From DATAPE01 sp034667525 (GTDB taxonomy: Bacteria; Actinomycetota; CADDZG01; WHSQ01): a stretch of DNA of 52,286 nt. This document shows positions 23,938-33,374 of this stretch, one piece after another. The translations under genes and the position numbers were made by a program. The stretch lies in NCBI GenBank assembly GCA_034667525.1, contig JAXDJO010000014.1:1-52286 (forward strand), read 5' to 3'. Within the stretch, counting starts at the first letter, position 1; each line of letters opens with the position of its first letter. Under the pieces are notes generated by a model. The model had not been told where the DNA came from, did no database searches, and saw only the letters and a program-made list of their open reading frames with translations.

Positions 23938-25287
23938 ATGGAGAGCCCCCCAAAGGTAGTCATCATTGGTGCAGGCCCCTGCGGGTTGGGGTGCGCTCGA
24001 GAGCTAGACAGGCTGGGCCACCGGAACTGGCTACTGTGCGAGAGGTGGGGGTACGCAGGCGGCCACGCCGCCTCACACGTGGATCCACAGGGCTTCACCT
24101 GGGATGAGGGTGGCCACGTCGTCTTCAGCCATTACCGTGAGTTCGACCGGTTGCTCGAAGAGGCCATGGGTGAGGAAGTCCTCTTCCACGATCGGTCATC
24201 GTACGTCCGCTTCGACGACCGATGGATTCCGTATCCCTTCCAGAACAACCTCCGCCACCTCCCGCCAGAACCCGCCTACGAGTGCCTGGTCGGACTGATC
24301 GAGGCTCCGGGCGGGGATCCCACCACCGATTTTGGCACCTGGATGGAGGCAACCTTCGGCATCGGGATCACAAAGCACTTCATGCGCCCCTACAACACCA
24401 AGGTGTGGGCGACGCCGCCGGACCTGATGCAATCCCAGTGGATCGGCGAGCGTGTCAGCGTCGTGGACTACAGAGGGGCTCTGCGGACGGTGATCTTCGG
24501 AGATGACGACGTTGCCTGGGGGCCCAACAACACTTTCATGTTCCCAGCAGAGGGAGGGACGGGAGAGATCTACAGGCGGATCGCGCAGCGGCTTGGGGGC
24601 CGGGTGAGCTACGGGCGAGAGCTCGCTCTGGTCGATCCGGGCGCCCGAACCGTGACTTTCACCGACGGGTCGCACGAGACCTATGACTATCTGGTCTCGA
24701 CCATGCCTCTCGACCAGCTGGTGGGGAAGCTGACCGATCCTCCTGAGGCTCTCAGTCGTGCGGCCGCCAACTTGGAGCACAGCGGCGCGTACATCGTCGG
24801 CATCGGTTACGAAGCTCCGCTGAAGGACGACAAATCCTGGATGTATTTCCCCCAAGACAACGCCCCCTTCTACCGCGCCACGAACTTCGCTAAATACTCG
24901 GCCGCGAATGTGCCTGGATCCGAAACCTCTCGCTACTGCGCGTACATGACGGAGATCTCTTACTCGAAGCACAAGGAGGAGCCTCGGGACGGCTTAGAGG
25001 AGCGAGTGGAGGCGGGTTTGCGCGCCGGAGGAGTGATCGAGGGTGAGCCCGTGGTCGCGTCCATGTACGTCATCAACAGCGAGTACGCGTATCCCGTCCC
25101 TACCTTGAAGCGCGACGACGCGCTGGGCGTCATCCAGCCGTGGTTGCTGGAACAGAACATCCTGTCGCGGGGCCGCTTCGGATCATGGAAGTACGAGATC
25201 GGCAATATGGACCACGCGGTGAAGATGGGTCTCGACGCCGCCCGGCTCATAGTCCAGAAGACGCCTGAGGAGCTGTGGACCCTGTGA
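23938..25287 (+). CDS. UDP-galactopyranose-mutase-like flavoprotein
   Basis: This 449-residue FAD protein has the dinucleotide-binding start VVIIGAGPCGLGCARELD and a second glycine-rich GGHAASHVDPQGFTWDEGGH. Further blocks resemble UDP-galactopyranose mutases and related amine-oxidase-fold enzymes: WIPYPFQNNLRHLP, FMRPYNTKVWATPP, FPAEGG and MDHAVKMGLDAA. Such enzymes in glycan loci interconvert pyranose and furanose sugar nucleotides. It is diverged enough that another flavin reaction is possible. The start is ambiguous: ATG 23938 was chosen and GTG 23926 is in frame. The stop overlaps the next gene as GTGA, forming a unit with the sulfatase-like and sulfotransferase genes. Confidence 0.78.
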   Translation: MESPPKVVIIGAGPCGLGCARELDRLGHRNWLLCERWGYAGGHAASHVDPQGFTWDEGGHVVFSHYREFDRLLEEAMGEEVLFHDRSSYVRFDDRWIPYPFQNNLRHLPPEPAYECLVGLIEAPGGDPTTDFGTWMEATFGIGITKHFMRPYNTKVWATPPDLMQSQWIGERVSVVDYRGALRTVIFGDDDVAWGPNNTFMFPAEGGTGEIYRRIAQRLGGRVSYGRELALVDPGARTVTFTDGSHETYDYLVSTMPLDQLVGKLTDPPEALSRAAANLEHSGAYIVGIGYEAPLKDDKSWMYFPQDNAPFYRATNFAKYSAANVPGSETSRYCAYMTEISYSKHKEEPRDGLEERVEAGLRAGGVIEGEPVVASMYVINSEYAYPVPTLKRDDALGVIQPWLLEQNILSRGRFGSWKYEIGNMDHAVKMGLDAARLIVQKTPEELWTL

Positions 25288-26534
25288 GCGATCGCCCGAA
25301 CCTCTTCTTCTTGGTCATCGATTCGCTGCGTGCCGACGCGGTGTTCGGTGATCGCGTCTCAACCCGGAACTTCGATGCTTATGCGGCTAACGGCGCTGCG
25401 TTCACCCAGTGCGTATGCACGACGACAACCACCACACCTTCCTTCTCCTCGATCCTCACGGGGTGCTACCCGCCCAAGCACGGGGTGCGCGGACTGCAGG
25501 GTTATCAACTGACACCGGCTCTGACCACGATGGCCGAGATGTTCGCGGGGGCCGGCTACCGCACCAATGCTGAAGTTACGGGCCCCCTGCTTCCCCAGAC
25601 CGGTGTGCTGCGCGGATTCGACGAGGCGAACCACCGCCAGGCCTACAGGGTTCCCTTCTTCAACTGGCGTGATGACGTGGTAGCCAAGATGCATTCGTTC
25701 ACCGAGCCCTGGTTCATGTTGCTGCACATCTGGGAGGTACACCGGCCCTATAGATCGCCCCCGGACTTCGAGCGTCGCAAGGACCGTGCCGGATACGAGG
25801 CCGCGGTTTCGGCAACAGACGATTGGCTGCGACCGGTCTTTGATGCAGCCGGGGAGAACACCATCGTTGTCGTCACCGGCGATCACGGCGAGGAGTACGT
25901 CGAATCCGAACGCGGTCTCCAGATGTTGCGGATCGCCCGTAGGGCGCGCAGGACTTTCAAGGTAGGGAGGTGGTCGTCTCGGCTCGACCTCCGTCTGGCA
26001 GCGATGGATATAGGACACGGGTTCGGACTCTCCGAGAAACTCGTGCGCGTGCCTTTGATCCTCTCCGGTCCCGGGATCCCGCAGGTGCGCATCGCGCACC
26101 AGGTTCGACACGTGGATCTACTTCCGACTTTCGCCGATCTCACCGGCGTCGTCGCTCCGGCGGGGATCGATGGACGCTCTCTGGTCCCCCTGATGCAGGG
26201 CTCCAACCTTCGGGAGGAACCTGCCTACATGGAGGCCGTGGGCGTCAAGTTGGGCGGCAAACGTCTGCTGGGCATTCGCACCTCCGATTGGAAGCTGTTG
26301 AAGCCATCCGATGGAGGACGTCCCTCGCTGTTCCGGCTGAACGGCGGCACCGCTCCCGATGAGAAGCACAACCAGTACTCGCGACATCGCGGAGAGGTTG
26401 CGCCTCTCGAGGACCTCATGGACCGGATCGCAGCCTCTAAGCCCGCCTCCGGCTCCCAGGTGTCCGGCTCGGGGATGACCTCCGAGGAAGAAGCTGTCAT
26501 CGAGCAACACCTGCGCGACCTCGGCTACCTATGA
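25284..26534 (+). CDS. Sulfatase-fold protein with Thr at the nucleophile position
   Basis: This 416-residue protein belongs to the sulfatase/alkaline phosphatase superfamily. It has LVIDSLRAD at the N-terminus, TTTTPSFSSILTG at the nucleophile, VVTGDHGEEY, then LPTFADLTG and RSLVPLM. Sulfatases need Cys or Ser in C/S-x-P-S-R to form formylglycine. Here the equivalent stretch reads T-T-P-S-F, so it is more likely a Thr-dependent phospho- or phosphoglycerol transferase or hydrolase, as in LtaS-like enzymes (inference). There is no clear signal peptide. It ends EEEAVIEQHLRDLGYL, the same tail as the two phosphodiesterase-like proteins. It overlaps the genes on both sides (GTGA, ATGA). Confidence 0.8.
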   Translation: MSDRPNLFFLVIDSLRADAVFGDRVSTRNFDAYAANGAAFTQCVCTTTTTTPSFSSILTGCYPPKHGVRGLQGYQLTPALTTMAEMFAGAGYRTNAEVTGPLLPQTGVLRGFDEANHRQAYRVPFFNWRDDVVAKMHSFTEPWFMLLHIWEVHRPYRSPPDFERRKDRAGYEAAVSATDDWLRPVFDAAGENTIVVVTGDHGEEYVESERGLQMLRIARRARRTFKVGRWSSRLDLRLAAMDIGHGFGLSEKLVRVPLILSGPGIPQVRIAHQVRHVDLLPTFADLTGVVAPAGIDGRSLVPLMQGSNLREEPAYMEAVGVKLGGKRLLGIRTSDWKLLKPSDGGRPSLFRLNGGTAPDEKHNQYSRHRGEVAPLEDLMDRIAASKPASGSQVSGSGMTSEEEAVIEQHLRDLGYL

Positions 26535-27484
26535 CGCAAGCTCCCCCGTTCTTCATCGTGGCTTCGGCGCGCTCGGGGACCACCATGCTGCGACTCATGC
26601 TCAACCGCCATTCGCAGATTGCCGTGCCCACCGAATCGCGTCTCATCACCGAGCTATGGCAGGGGTCGAAGCAGGTCGAGTCAAGCAGCTACCTCGAGCA
26701 ACTGTCCGAGCGTCCTCGCTTCGCGGATTGGAACCTGCCCATCGCAGCGGTGCGAGAGGAGTTGGGAGACGCGTCGTGGGTGAGCTATGAAGAGGCCCTC
26801 ACAGCCACCTATCGCGCCTACGCGCACAGCAGAGGCAAGCAAAGGTGGGGGATCAAGACGCCTCGCTACGTCGAGCAGATCCCATTGATCGCAGAGATCT
26901 TTCCCTCGAGTCGCTTCGTGCACCTCGTCCGTGATGGGAGAGACGTTGCACTGTCGTACGCGGATCTCACTTTCGGTCCCAAGAGTGTGTCGAGCTCCGC
27001 CCATCTATGGGCGAAAAGAGTCTCGGCGGGCCTGAGGGACGGTCGACCGCTGGGCAAGGATCGGTACATGGAGCTTCGCTACGAAGACCTGGTAGAGGAA
27101 TCCGAAGCCGAGTTGAGGCGGTTATGCGATTTCCTGGGGGTCACCTTTGAACCTGTGATGCTCGAGGGGGCCGGCAGCCTTCACGATGACGTGCTGCCGA
27201 AGGCAACCATCTACAACCGGCATGTAACCGACAGGCCAAAGCGAGGAGTCCGGCAGTGGAGAACTGGGATGCCGGATCGGCATGTCGAGATCTTCGAAGC
27301 GGTTGCCGGAGGGGTGCTGTCCGAGCTGAACTACCCGCGCCTCTACCCACACCCTGGAGTCGTCGCCCGCATAGAGGCGTACCTCGGGGGATTGGGATTT
27401 CCCGTGGGCCGCGTCGCGTCGCTCGCTCGCAAGCTCATGTCGAATGTGACCGGCAAGCCGGGCCCTCGCAGATCCTCACGCTAG
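26531..27484 (+). CDS. PAPS-dependent sulfotransferase
   Basis: This 317-residue protein has both PAPS-binding signatures: the 5'-phosphosulfate loop FIVASARSGTTMLR near the N-terminus and the 3'-phosphate motif LVRDGRDVALSY. A downstream RYEDLVEE and LCDFLGV are typical of family members. It should transfer sulfate from PAPS to a glycan or lipid acceptor in the cytoplasm, which suggests the locus product is sulfated (inference). Its ATG overlaps the preceding stop (ATGA), so it is co-expressed with the sulfatase-fold enzyme and the flavoprotein. The last codons lie in a 21-bp direct repeat shared with the next, converging gene. Confidence 0.87.
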   Translation: MTQAPPFFIVASARSGTTMLRLMLNRHSQIAVPTESRLITELWQGSKQVESSSYLEQLSERPRFADWNLPIAAVREELGDASWVSYEEALTATYRAYAHSRGKQRWGIKTPRYVEQIPLIAEIFPSSRFVHLVRDGRDVALSYADLTFGPKSVSSSAHLWAKRVSAGLRDGRPLGKDRYMELRYEDLVEESEAELRRLCDFLGVTFEPVMLEGAGSLHDDVLPKATIYNRHVTDRPKRGVRQWRTGMPDRHVEIFEAVAGGVLSELNYPRLYPHPGVVARIEAYLGGLGFPVGRVASLARKLMSNVTGKPGPRRSSR

Positions 27485-27512
27485 GAACGCGCGCGCGGGC
27501 TCTCGCAGATCC

Positions 27513-27911
27513 TCACGCCAGGCACGCGAGTCGCACCTTGCGGTAGCGGTTATCCCGGTTCAGATCTACGAAGACGATGCGCTGCCAGGTTCCCAGCGCG
27601 AGCCGGCCCTCGATCACCGGGATCGTTAGTGACGGTGCCAGGAAGGCCGGCAGGACGTGATCGGCGCCATGACCGGGTGAACCGTGACTGTGCACCCACC
27701 GGTCGTCACGCGGGAGGAGCCGCCCCAACACCTCCTCGAGATCCTGCTCGGATCCCGAACCGGCCTCCATCAAAGCCAGTCCCGCGGTCGCGTGGGGAAC
27801 GAAAACATTCAACAGCCCGCTCTCTCCCGGTTCGATGAACCCTCCAACCTCGTCGGTGAGATCGAGGAAACGGCGGTTCTCGGTGTCCAGCGAGATCTCC
27901 GTTGATCTCAT
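27513..27911 (-). CDS. YjbQ/UPF0047 family protein
   Basis: This 132-residue protein shows every YjbQ-family hallmark: VFVPHATAGLALME, HSHGSPGHGADHVLP and LALGTWQRIVFVDLN. The conserved His residues form a metal site. Some members have thiamine-phosphate-synthase side activity, but the physiological role is not settled. It is the last gene of the minus-strand run starting at the beta-propeller gene (35825), 73 bp after the flippase, and converges on the sulfotransferase. A role in polysaccharide synthesis is not evident, so it may simply be carried along. Confidence 0.9.
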   Translation of the reverse strand: MRSTEISLDTENRRFLDLTDEVGGFIEPGESGLLNVFVPHATAGLALMEAGSGSEQDLEEVLGRLLPRDDRWVHSHGSPGHGADHVLPAFLAPSLTIPVIEGRLALGTWQRIVFVDLNRDNRYRKVRLACLA

Positions 27912-27984
27912 CGCGATGTCTGCTCCACGCCTTGTGCGCCTCCCCGGCGAGCGGAAGGATCACGCCTGCACCTTCCCTCAGCCC

Positions 27985-29547
27985 TCATCGGCGGCCCCTG
28001 TTGACGGCGCGCGCCTTGATCCGCTCCCACACGTATCGCTCCTCATCATCCACGCCGAACAGACGAAGAGCAAAGAGGTATACGGCCCCCGCCACGACCA
28101 GCCCCGCAAGCTGCAGTGCAGTTCCGCCGCCCGTCACCGTCCGCCACCCAACCAGGACAACGCTGGCCGCGAGGGTCGCCGCTACCGGCTTCAGGAAGGA
28201 ACGACCGAATGGCTGCACCCCCACAAGCAGCTTGGCCTCCACCACTCGGACCAGGTTCACTGCGGTGGTCACGGAAGCGTCCACGATCGCCATCCCGACC
28301 GCGCCGTGGTTGGAGACCACCGCGGCGCCTGCACCCACATAGATCCCCACTGCGATCAGCGAGTTCACGAAGTTGATCCCGGGCCGCCCTGTCATTGAGA
28401 GTACGTATCCGGTAGGTCCAGTGCCCGAATAGAACACGTTACCGATGGCAAGGATCGCAACCACCGTGGCCGCGTCCGTGCCGGCGTATTTCGATCCACC
28501 GAAAAGGCGCACGAACAGCTCCGGCTCCACTATCAGCACTGCATAGAGGGGAAATGAGAACGTGCCTACCCATCTGGTGATCGTCTTGTACATGAGGTCG
28601 AGCCTCTGAAGATCGCCCTTCTCGTACAGATCGGATACGACTGGGGCCCAGATATTCACGATCCCCGACAGGAATAGCCCTCCCGGACCTTGAAGGGCGA
28701 GCGCCACGCCGAAGAAAGCGACCTGTACGTTCGTCGAGAAGATGCCGAGGACGATGATGCCGATCCCAAGTGACTGGATGCTGAGAAGCGACGCGCCAAG
28801 TTGCGGGAGCGCGAACCTCAACATTCGCCCTGGTTCCGGTCGCGGCTTGGCCGCCTTCTCCTCGTCCGTAAGGATCTTGCGGTAGTACCAACCTCCGGCG
28901 GCGGCACCGATAGCGGTGCTGACTACGAGGCTCACAACCAGACCGGCTACCGCGAACCCCGCCGCCAACGCGGCGATCCCCACAACGACGTAAGCGGTCG
29001 GCTGGATGATGTTCCCGACCTTCACCGAGGAAACCATCGTCTTGTAGGCCTGGGTGCAGTAGCGCAGGGTCTGCATCAAACCGAACATCGGTATGTAGAG
29101 CGCCCCCAGCCTGAGCAGATGCGCGAAGTCGCCTTCGTTGTGGGGGCCCTTCTCGAATACGGTCGCTAGGGGGTTCGCCCATATCACCAACGCCGCGAAC
29201 ACCAGCACCGAGGCAACTGCGGTGCCGACAACCGCGGCCCGGGCGGCTCCACGCACACCGCTCGGGTCGTGTGCCGAGCGAGCTCGCGCTATGAAGTGAA
29301 CCGCCGCGTAGTTGAAGCCGGCCAAGCCGAGTTGCGACAGGATCGACAGGACTTGCGATATCTGGCGAAAGAGACCAAAGGCGCCCAGAACGAGAACCCT
29401 GACGGCGACGAACGTGAGGATGAAGGTGAGGCCGCGCTGTACGAACTGGCCGGTGATCTGGATCCCGCCGCCCTTCGCCAGGGTGACGACATCGTTCGCT
29501 GCCTCCTCCGTTAAGCCGGAACGAGTTTCCCCCTCGACGTCACTCAC
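27985..29547 (-). CDS. Polysaccharide flippase (MOP/Wzx-like)
   Basis: This 520-residue protein has about 12-14 transmembrane helices in the pattern of multidrug/oligosaccharidyl-lipid/polysaccharide exporters. It starts GGGIQITGQFVQRGLTFILT and includes LRLGALYIPMFGLMQTLRYC and SGTGPTGYVLSMTGRPGINF, typical of Wzx-like flippases. It would flip the lipid-linked repeat unit across the inner membrane. The GTG 29547 start overlaps the ligase stop, and the in-frame extension up to 29604 is a shadow. It is next to the ligase/polymerase-like gene, the usual partner. Confidence 0.87.
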   Translation of the reverse strand: MSDVEGETRSGLTEEAANDVVTLAKGGGIQITGQFVQRGLTFILTFVAVRVLVLGAFGLFRQISQVLSILSQLGLAGFNYAAVHFIARARSAHDPSGVRGAARAAVVGTAVASVLVFAALVIWANPLATVFEKGPHNEGDFAHLLRLGALYIPMFGLMQTLRYCTQAYKTMVSSVKVGNIIQPTAYVVVGIAALAAGFAVAGLVVSLVVSTAIGAAAGGWYYRKILTDEEKAAKPRPEPGRMLRFALPQLGASLLSIQSLGIGIIVLGIFSTNVQVAFFGVALALQGPGGLFLSGIVNIWAPVVSDLYEKGDLQRLDLMYKTITRWVGTFSFPLYAVLIVEPELFVRLFGGSKYAGTDAATVVAILAIGNVFYSGTGPTGYVLSMTGRPGINFVNSLIAVGIYVGAGAAVVSNHGAVGMAIVDASVTTAVNLVRVVEAKLLVGVQPFGRSFLKPVAATLAASVVLVGWRTVTGGGTALQLAGLVVAGAVYLFALRLFGVDDEERYVWERIKARAVNRGRR

Positions 29548-31250
29548 GGATGTGCGTTCCGGGTACGCCAGGGCCAAACGGAGGCGTTCAGGTCGAGAGC
29601 CCATACCAGCGCCAGACCAACCACCAGGGACACGACCAGCGTATAGATGGGTTCGACGAACAGACTGAGGATGACTCCGTGAGCCGCGAAGGCGACCACC
29701 GACATCGCCGTAAGGGAGCCGAGCAATCTTTCATCGCCTGAGCGCACGCGCGATATGGCGCGCGCGTGCAGCCCGGCCACCGCATAAAGCGCCATCAGCG
29801 CGAGCATCCCCGGGAATCCCGCTCGGAACAGGTAGTTGAGGTAAGTCGAGTGCGTTCCCGCTTGGGGTATGTAGCGGCCGCGCAGGTGCGATACACCGGT
29901 GGCGGTCCGGGGTAGCTCGGTCCCGTAACCGATCAGAAGGTGGATGCCGCCAACGGCGCCAGCAGTTTGCTTGTAGAGAGACCTTCGCGTGTTGATGCTT
30001 CCCTCGCCACCCGCGCGTGCATGCAAGGGATCGATTCCATATTTGATCGTGAACACGGCAGTGATGACCACCGCGATCCCAACGAAGGCCAGCAGAACCT
30101 GAAGCTTCCTCCGCCACGGCAGAGCTCCGTCGATCGCCAGATAGATGATCCCGATGACGATCGCGATCCATGCCCCGCGCGACAACGAGAAGGCCGCTCC
30201 AAAGAGAGACGCCGCTATGCCCACCAACCCCAACCATCGCCGGCGCCGGCCCCCCGTCCAGACAAAGAAGAAGGCGAAAGGCAGCAACACCACGCAGACG
30301 CCCCCATAGGTCAGCGGATTCCGCGCGAAGGAACGCAATCGCGGCACCTCGATGCTGGGGGCCAGTCCGACGTTGTCGTAAGCCAGCTGCACTCCAACCT
30401 GCGCCAGTTGAGCCTGTTCGGGTCGGGCAGATCCGTCAAACCTGATAAGGATGAAGCTGCTCCAAGCATGACCCCGCGGGGCGATGACCCTGTAGGAGGG
30501 GATGCTCGGATGCGACTTCGCAAACGCGTCCAGCCGTTGCTTGAACTGTTTGGTGCCCGCCTTGGTGGAGAGCGTGTACTTGATCATCCCGACGTGGTTC
30601 GTGAAGGCGTCGAGACCGTAGGCCGTCTCGACACGCGCACTCACCTCGTTGTTCTGGAGTGGCTGGATAGGTACGCCGAACCACTGAAGAAGCACACCTA
30701 CAGAAAGCAGCACTACATACAGCAGCAATGCGGCGATCAGCCGTAGACGTTCTTGCATGCGGCCCAGAGAATCGATGACCGCGAGGATGTAGCCGCTCGA
30801 TAGCACCTGTAGGCCAAACAGGAGCAAGAAGTGCTTGATGTCGGTGGAACTGATGACGACAACTCCGAGAGCCGTCCACACAACCAGAAAGACCGGCAGC
30901 CACACCGTTCTGGCCCCCCGAGGGAGACGCCTCTCGAGTAAGAGCGTCACGACCCAACGGGCAACTACTGCAACTGATCCAACCAGGATCACGAAGGGCA
31001 GCATGTCGACGAGCCAGCCCGCGACCCCCATGAACAACGGCGACACCAGCGCGTAAGGCAATGGCAGCACGAGTGCGACTGCCGCCGCGGAGATCGCGAA
31101 CAACCACATCGCAATAACGCCGGCGCCGAGGGTATGTGGCAGCCAGAAGGCAACGGCCGCCACGAAGGACACGATGGCGACGGACCAAAGGAGGCGGGAT
31201 GTTCGTCCCGGCGCGGATGCTGGAAGCCGCGCCAGCCTTTGCTCGAGCAC
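29544..31250 (-). CDS. O-antigen ligase / Wzy-like membrane protein
   Basis: This 568-residue protein has about 12 membrane helices and one large extracytoplasmic loop of roughly 130 residues. The Wzy_C/O-antigen-ligase region is visible around LFGAAFSLSRGAWIAIVIG and the later HSTYLNYLFRAGFPG, with the conserved Arg and His expected in this family. It should polymerise or ligate the flipped repeat units outside the membrane. The loop holds SARVETAYGLDAFTNHVG, which I do not recognise. The GTG start lies 2 nt after the preceding stop, and its own stop overlaps the flippase start. Confidence 0.85.
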   Translation of the reverse strand: MLEQRLARLPASAPGRTSRLLWSVAIVSFVAAVAFWLPHTLGAGVIAMWLFAISAAAVALVLPLPYALVSPLFMGVAGWLVDMLPFVILVGSVAVVARWVVTLLLERRLPRGARTVWLPVFLVVWTALGVVVISSTDIKHFLLLFGLQVLSSGYILAVIDSLGRMQERLRLIAALLLYVVLLSVGVLLQWFGVPIQPLQNNEVSARVETAYGLDAFTNHVGMIKYTLSTKAGTKQFKQRLDAFAKSHPSIPSYRVIAPRGHAWSSFILIRFDGSARPEQAQLAQVGVQLAYDNVGLAPSIEVPRLRSFARNPLTYGGVCVVLLPFAFFFVWTGGRRRRWLGLVGIAASLFGAAFSLSRGAWIAIVIGIIYLAIDGALPWRRKLQVLLAFVGIAVVITAVFTIKYGIDPLHARAGGEGSINTRRSLYKQTAGAVGGIHLLIGYGTELPRTATGVSHLRGRYIPQAGTHSTYLNYLFRAGFPGMLALMALYAVAGLHARAISRVRSGDERLLGSLTAMSVVAFAAHGVILSLFVEPIYTLVVSLVVGLALVWALDLNASVWPWRTRNAHP

Positions 31251-31252
31251 GC

Positions 31253-33316
31253 TTAAGAAAGGCTGGAGCCGTAGGTGAACCGGCCCCTAGGCAACGAGCT
31301 GCGGCTGCGTGCCCACAGGAGCGCAGACAACAGCGTGGTAACTGCCAAACAGAGCCACGGGATGACGCCAGAGAACGGTGACCGCACGATCGCAAGAATG
31401 ACGATCCCGGTCAGCGCCAACAATGCCGCCGAGAGCGCTGGTACCAGGCCCAACCTCTGTGCGAAAGATGCATCGGGAGCGAACCAGGCGACAGCGAGCA
31501 GCCCCGGCACCAGCAAGAGGAGCAGCCCCAGCGCCACCACCAACACATGCCATAGGGGGGCCCGCGGCGGATCCGAAGAAGCAGCCGCCGCTGAAGCGAC
31601 AGTTGCCGGTCCTGACTGCCCGCCGGGACGCGTTACGCGTCCATGGTCCACCGTCACCAGGTCTGTTGCCATGCCGGGCGGCGGTTGATCGGTTGCACTC
31701 CATCCGGAATTGGCTCCCGAGGCATTGAAAGCAGTGTCCATGACCACGAGCGGTTGCATGCCCGATGCAGCGATCCCCCGCTGCGTGTCCGCAAGGAATC
31801 CCCGGGACAGCTTGTCGTAGGTGCTGTCGCCGATGATGGTGGGCCGGGACTGCGCGAAGTTGGCCAGAGAACCGAGATAGAGATAGCCCTCGTCGATCTG
31901 GCCCGGAGGCAACCCGTAACGAGTCGTGTTGCCGGTCAACTTGCTGAAGCCATAGATCTCGAAGGGAGCCGGAGGCTTGTTGTCCACTACGAAGACGACC
32001 GGCCGGCCGGGCTGGCCGAGCCTCGACAGATAGTGCCGAACTGCGTCCAGGTCCTGCCTCTCGTTCGAGGACATCCACCCTCCTGCGGGGTCGTTCCATC
32101 CCGAAGCCCCCAAGCCGGAGTGGAAGTTCGAGCCGATGATGACGGCCACTGCAAGCACGCCCAGCAGAGCGAGACGGGCGACTCCCCCTCTACGAGCAAA
32201 GCCGGCAAATAAGCGGATCGCAAAATACGCACCAAGGCCGATGAGCAAGACCCACGCCAGACTCGTGTTAAAGAATCGGTAATACGGATAGGTGAAACCG
32301 GCAAGGAAACCGAACACACCAATTAGCGGTATCAGCCACAGGATCGCCACGCGCGCCAGAATGTCGTCTGCTGCCTTTCTGCCTGCTGCCAGCAGTCCTA
32401 TGACTCCGAAGCCGAAAAGAGGCCCGTTCAGCAGGGGGTGCATCGTCCTCACCCACTGGCTCAACCGAGCGCGAAAGAAACCGCTCCCGTAAGGAGGTGC
32501 GAGGGCCGCTTCCGAAAGCGACGCCGATCGTCCCCAGATCCCGATCTTCCAAGAGGCATACATGATTAGCAGTCCGGCAAAAGCCACGGCAAGAACAGGA
32601 CCCTCGGTGCTGAGCGTCCGCCGGAGGTCGAAGCCCGAGAGGATCAGCCGGACTACCGCCATGGCCGCGAGCGCAAAGCAGAAGATGACCAAGGTCGTGG
32701 GGTGCGTGAACCCAGATGCGATGAGGAAGAGACCGAGCCCCGCGCGCGCGGGCCACGAATGTCGAGCCGGGCTGATGAACCACAAAGCCCCTGCAAGAAA
32801 GAACAGACAGAGCATGTTGTCGAGATAGCCGATGAACGGAGGAGTGAGGAGCAGGCTCGCCGATCCCAAGGCGACGACATGAAAGATGAGGGGATCGCCC
32901 CGTTGTTGGAGCGCAAATCCGCCCAGTAAGAGTGCGATCAGCACCGGCAACGCAACAACCAGAAATACGGTCTGTTTCAGTTGCGAGACAGCGGCGATGC
33001 GGCGAAGGTAGCTACCCAACACGGCGGACGAAACGCGATAGCCGCCGGAAAAGAGACTGAAGGGGCCCGTAACGGTAAGAAGCGCGGAGGGCTTCTCCGT
33101 CATGAGCGCCTCGGCTCTCCAGGTGTAGTAGGCGGGGTCCTTGGTAGGCGCCACCCGCTGTGGGTTGGTGAAGAACGTCCATCCGAAGAGCGTCAGGAGA
33201 ATGGCGGCCGTGCCCAGATAAGCGAGGGGATGTCCAAGCGCGCGCTGAAGACGGGATGTGGGCAGCCGGGGCTGCACGGGGTCGGGGGCAGGGTGAGAGA
33301 GAGTGGCAGTCGCCAT
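31253..33316 (-). CDS. Large polytopic membrane protein with extracytoplasmic domain
   Basis: This 687-residue protein has about ten hydrophobic segments, a soluble region of about 200 residues (from GWNDPAGGWMSSNERQDL to RVTRPGG), then four more helices at the C-terminus. FTYPYYRFFNTSLAWVLL precedes the soluble part. The shape recalls GT-C-type transferases or YfhO-like proteins, but no diagnostic motif is certain. In outline it resembles the protein at 11392. ATG 33316 was chosen because homologous-looking sequence begins there; a TACAAT box lies 10 nt upstream. Its stop nearly touches the ligase start. Confidence 0.75.
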   Translation of the reverse strand: MATATLSHPAPDPVQPRLPTSRLQRALGHPLAYLGTAAILLTLFGWTFFTNPQRVAPTKDPAYYTWRAEALMTEKPSALLTVTGPFSLFSGGYRVSSAVLGSYLRRIAAVSQLKQTVFLVVALPVLIALLLGGFALQQRGDPLIFHVVALGSASLLLTPPFIGYLDNMLCLFFLAGALWFISPARHSWPARAGLGLFLIASGFTHPTTLVIFCFALAAMAVVRLILSGFDLRRTLSTEGPVLAVAFAGLLIMYASWKIGIWGRSASLSEAALAPPYGSGFFRARLSQWVRTMHPLLNGPLFGFGVIGLLAAGRKAADDILARVAILWLIPLIGVFGFLAGFTYPYYRFFNTSLAWVLLIGLGAYFAIRLFAGFARRGGVARLALLGVLAVAVIIGSNFHSGLGASGWNDPAGGWMSSNERQDLDAVRHYLSRLGQPGRPVVFVVDNKPPAPFEIYGFSKLTGNTTRYGLPPGQIDEGYLYLGSLANFAQSRPTIIGDSTYDKLSRGFLADTQRGIAASGMQPLVVMDTAFNASGANSGWSATDQPPPGMATDLVTVDHGRVTRPGGQSGPATVASAAAASSDPPRAPLWHVLVVALGLLLLLVPGLLAVAWFAPDASFAQRLGLVPALSAALLALTGIVILAIVRSPFSGVIPWLCLAVTTLLSALLWARSRSSLPRGRFTYGSSLS

Positions 33317-33374
33317 CGGTTGCGGAATTGTAATAGGCCCCGGGCCGGGGATGCCGCTCCCCTCAGGGCAACGG

